64,000 bases of DNA from positions 11,132,001 through 11,196,000 of the forward strand of contig CANUEZ040000168.1 of assembly GCA_948099385.1 (NCBI GenBank), given 5' to 3'. Numbering within the stretch: position 1 is the stretch's first letter; the number at the start of each line of letters is the position of its first letter. The stretch comes from Fasciola hepatica (lineage: Eukaryota > Platyhelminthes > Trematoda > Plagiorchiida > Fasciolidae). Positions 60,460 to 64,000 of the stretch are shown in pieces. The position numbers and the translations under genes were made by a program. A model generated the notes under the pieces. The model saw only the letters and a program-made list of their open reading frames with translations, made no database searches and was not told the origin of the DNA.

Positions 60460-63350
60460 TGGATCAGGATGGGTGATTCAACCAATCAACAAATCAATAA
60501 GTCGTGAAGCCTAAAGGTAACTGTTGGATGACGAGCATGCATATTCAATCGATACTCTTTCCACTGCCTCTTATCTAGAAAAACCTCTCATCCAGACACT
60601 GTGTGTACATCAACCTCGTTTCCTGCTGGCTGCTTCCTACTCCGATGACAACTGACCTTGCTCCCCATTGATTGTTGCACATTTCCATTTATCGCAATTA
60701 GTCATGGTCAGAATACCGTTTATCACTTGCGATGCAGTCGTTATTTTCATTGGTATTGTGTGCGTCCGGTTAGGAATACAGCACAGCAGCTGTTTCAGTC
60801 TTCTCTAGGTATCATTGTGGAAACAGTTTTGACGAACCTGCTGGAACCCCATAATTCACTATGATCGTGCCAATGTCCTCCTTCACATCCTCTTTCCCGA
60901 TGTGTTCCGCTTCGGTGAGTTACACAATAAAGAAAGTTCCACCCTTGTCCAAAGTCAAACATGATCAATTGGATGAATATTTCACACACCAATAATCCAT
61001 CACCGATTGCTGCGTACAACGAGGATAGAGCTCCTTGCGTGCATTTTTATGATGCAGCTGAAATTATTCAGATCTGATTCACATTAATTGAACTAGCCAT
61101 CAAGAGATGCAGGGATAATTCGGTATGCAACATCAGCGCCAAGCTCACCACAGAAAACCACGGAAGCACTGCACATCTGTTTCATTCCTTTTAGGAATCG
61201 TCAGCTGTAATGTGCGCATCTACCGAGCCCTAACTGGGACCATAGACCGTGAAGAAAACCGCGGAGAACTAGCCCGGATAGCACAACGGTTAACGTGTGT
61301 GTGTGTGTGTCTGACTCTGGTGATTCAGCAGGCGTTTCACGAAATGCGACACAGTACAACTTTGTAGCCACATACGCCGAGGAGCCCCAGCCAATGAGAA
61401 GCACGCTGAACAGCTACAGCAAAAGCCCGCTGGGATTGGCTAGTTTGTGATCTACCAATTAGTTTCTTTAATGTAACATATTTATGAAGATCATTTCCAA
61501 GGTAAAATCAATTCACGGTTCCGTAGCCCTGGCCATTTTGCTATCTCGGTTTATATTATTTCGGGTTGGAGCGATATAAATACGTTCTCTCAGTTGCAGT
61601 ATTGTGAATTGTACAGTGACTCAGAATCGTGCACCCACACGTATTCCAGTCCCAGTAAAAAAACATGGTGGATGTGCATTCTGCACTGCTGATGACCAGT
61701 CACAACAAAGATGAAACAGCTGTATACGCAAACGAATGGCTTTTCAATGGTCTGCAGTGTTGAGTTAGGTGTTGATACTTCAGGACTAATCATTCAGTAA
61801 ACAGAGAAGTCAACAGCTTTAGGTTGCACAATGCAGCATTTCGCTACAGTTCAAATCTGTCGTCTAAACGAACGTCAGATGGATTAAAATAGATGAAGAT
61901 GAAGACAACAATCAGAATCTCACATGGTCCGTTGGTGACAGTTGCTGAAAGAATGGAAGGAAATTTCCGAGCAGAATTTGGAAGACGACGTTGGTTTAAA
62001 ACAGATGCTTCTATGGTCTTTCATGTACGAAAATTTTTCCACTTCTTATGCACGAAACAAATCGGTGGATTCTTAATGGGTTGTTATCAACGTTCACTTC
62101 ATGCAACGTAAAGTGAATATAAACGGTCAAGGGACCGAAATATAAGAACCAGCTGATGAAGACAGCCACTTCCGTAAGATTAATGTTACTACGTGTAGCT
62201 TCAGGTGGATATACTAATATGGCTTACCCACTGAGCAGTATTGTGCTAAATGCTAAACACCAAATTGTTAACGGAATCCGGCGTGTCAAGTAGAAGTAAT
62301 GAGAAGTAGTCACATTGAACTGGGGATTAATTCCACCTTCTTTCGGCGCATCACAAGAACTGCTTTGGATGGGTAACACGGGATATATCGAGACCTCTGC
62401 TAGGTTCAATTCATACGGTAGCAGTATAAGCTAAGGTTGACTTGAACAGCAGATGACACTCGTGAACAATACAAACGGCAAAGGACTTTTTTGAAGGTTG
62501 CTTCTTGAAGCATCTTAAGAAAACTTCGAATGAATAGGCGGCAAGTTTGCACCCTAAAACCCTGTTTGGGTGATAGCCAGTGAGCAGGTCGTATATACGA
62601 GCACTCTGATTTGGGGAACGCTCGGATTTCGACCGATCAGACCATAAGTCTGAATAAGACAACAGTCCTAACTGACGATTTTTCACAGGAATGATGTTGA
62701 TGTAATTTTGACGATTTTCATTGAGGAGTTGAGCGTTAATACTGCATAATGAATTCTCCCATGTGTAGCATGCAAGGAACGGTGATTTTTCCTGTGGGTA
62801 GTATTCGATCTGGGATAGCAAAAACAGGAAACTTCGTCGGCCGAGGCTCAGTAAGTGTGTCATCGGGTCCCCGCACTTACATTAATCGAACACTAATACG
62901 CCGGTCTACAGCCTGGCCGTTGCACAGTGATCTTCGAAGTCATTTAACTTAGATGTCACTCATTTTGCTTCTATAACATGTAACGAACACACATCTCGTA
63001 TCAAATTCATCCTTATTCCGAGAAAAAAGGAAAGTTAACCTGACGACAAAGTGTATGAACAATTAGATGATAATAATTTTTGTGCTCTTGTTGTTTGGAT
63101 CATTCACTACAAACGCGGTAGCTTTTAATATGGTTTTTGTTTGTCACTCATGACGAAGGTTTATATAAGCTACCGGTCATCAGTGCTTACTGACTCCGTG
63201 GCCGGGACCAGTGGTGGAAATGCCTGTGACTTAAAGGCTAAGCCCAGTGATCAAGAACTTTCAGTTCATTTCGCACCCACACTAGGGAGTGCATATGTCG
63301 TGCGAAATCAGTCTGGGGCTGGTATCCCACTACTATTAGTCCGTGACTGA
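60460..63350. other. Unassigned sequence with a short (GT)n
   Basis: A (GT)n run at about 61297-61311 follows a tRNA A-box-like gatagcacaacggttaacg (about 61278-61296), possibly a SINE head. A 150-codon minus frame at 62411-62863 lacks any recognised domain. LINE-B endonuclease sequence may extend past 60.5 kb but was not confirmed. Confidence 0.4.
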
Positions 63351-63359
63351 TGAACTTAA

Positions 63360-63625
63360 GTGCGAAACAATTTTCATTAGATGAATGCGTATGATTGCAT
63401 TGGAAAAGGTACACTTCATAGCCTCGAAGGCCCACTACATTACTGGGTAAAACCAGCAACCAAACCTTAAGGCCTGGAGTGGAGAACCACATTAGGCCCC
63501 AGTAGACCAGGCGTGATTATAATCTAGAGGATGGCAGATAACTGTCTAGACCCAGTGGTGTGATTCAAACCTCTCACCTCCGGGATAGTAGACAAACACC
63601 TTGAATCACTCGACTACCAAAGATC
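63360..63625 (-). mobile_element. SINE-A copy with tRNA-like head
   Basis: On the minus strand it starts near 63625 with tggtagtcgagtgattcaag and has the B-box-like gaggtttgaatcacacc (about 63560-63580). It continues with agacagttatctgccatcc, aatgtggttctccactcc and agtaatgtagtgggcc. It is one of two copies in the window retaining the promoter head. Confidence 0.8.
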
Positions 63626-64000
63626 CCTCCCCCTTTTGTTGTTCGCTTCTATCGTATGACCAATAATTCACTTACTTCAATCTTTCCTCCCTTTTCAATG
63701 GTTATTTTATTAACTGTATTAACCATCACTTTGACTAGTGAGCACGTGTACAGATGAAGCGAAGTACGTGAGGGTACATCGTGCAAAGCTGTTTTTGACT
63801 TCTCTATTGGAACAACACCAAGACGCTGTTTAGTGCTGGTGATATGAAACATAGCAGCCCCGCTGTTTACCATCGTGGCCTACATTATCGGCACCTTGTT
63901 TTTTCACCGCCGCACACTGTTTTAAACTGTCCCACTGACTCCAGTGCGAAGTTTTTTCTGCCTTCGGACCATTTCGTTTATTAGTGCAGAGCAACGAATA

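Noticed and set aside
61278..61340. Functional tRNA gene near the (GT)n run
   Set aside because: An A-box-like segment is present, but no cloverleaf or good B box follows.
62411..62863. 150-codon minus-strand open frame
   Set aside because: No domain, no plausible splice sites and no match to any family in the window. Its length alone is not enough in moderately AT-rich DNA.

Overview
The window is eukaryotic, gene-poor and full of repeats: two intron-split host genes lie among decayed retrotransposons, Tc1/mariner-type transposons, tRNA-derived SINEs and long (TA)n tracts. Gene structure, one 57-base intron beside introns of several kb, and the style of the endonuclease/reverse-transcriptase (EN/RT) elements suggest a flatworm, most likely a trematode. 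This is an inference from family resemblance; no species can be named. I see no CRISPR array, operon, bacterial gene or virus.

Host gene 1 (plus strand, 8205-31581) is an eight-exon gene whose assembled product (about 472 residues) matches PDCD7, the U11/U12-59K protein of the minor spliceosome. It has a proline-rich N terminus, a basic helical middle and a C terminus with the IR-x-x-WD-x-YLV signature. All splice phases agree. Introns 1-4, 6 and 7 are 1.4-6.7 kb, mostly filled with repeats. Intron 5 is only 57 bases and starts with GTATCCTTA, the U12-type 5' splice-site consensus, so this minor-spliceosome gene may itself carry a minor-class intron.

Host gene 2 (plus strand, 53102-56482) is a two-exon OLIG-family bHLH transcription factor of about 265 residues. 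A phase-2 intron of 2.6 kb splits the bHLH at the junction of helix 1 and the loop. That intron holds SINE copies in both orientations and the longest (TA)n tract.

Repeats by region: 0-4.7 kb, LINE-A fragments in both orientations. 5-8 kb, two SINE-A copies and a weak signal-peptide-like ORF. 8-31.6 kb, PDCD7 with its intronic LINE, SINE, hairpin and transposase remnants. 31.6-35.8 kb, a nearly full-length but broken LINE-A (minus strand) starting about 90 bases after the PDCD7 stop. 37.8-46.3 kb, a cluster of four DDE transposase remnants, two of them an inverted pair and one interrupted by (TA)n. 48-52 kb, SINE-B, a LINE RT fragment and (TA)n. 53-56.5 kb, the OLIG gene. 57.5-64 kb, SINE-A copies and a LINE-B fragment. 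Edges of mobile elements are approximate throughout, because they were judged by eye.
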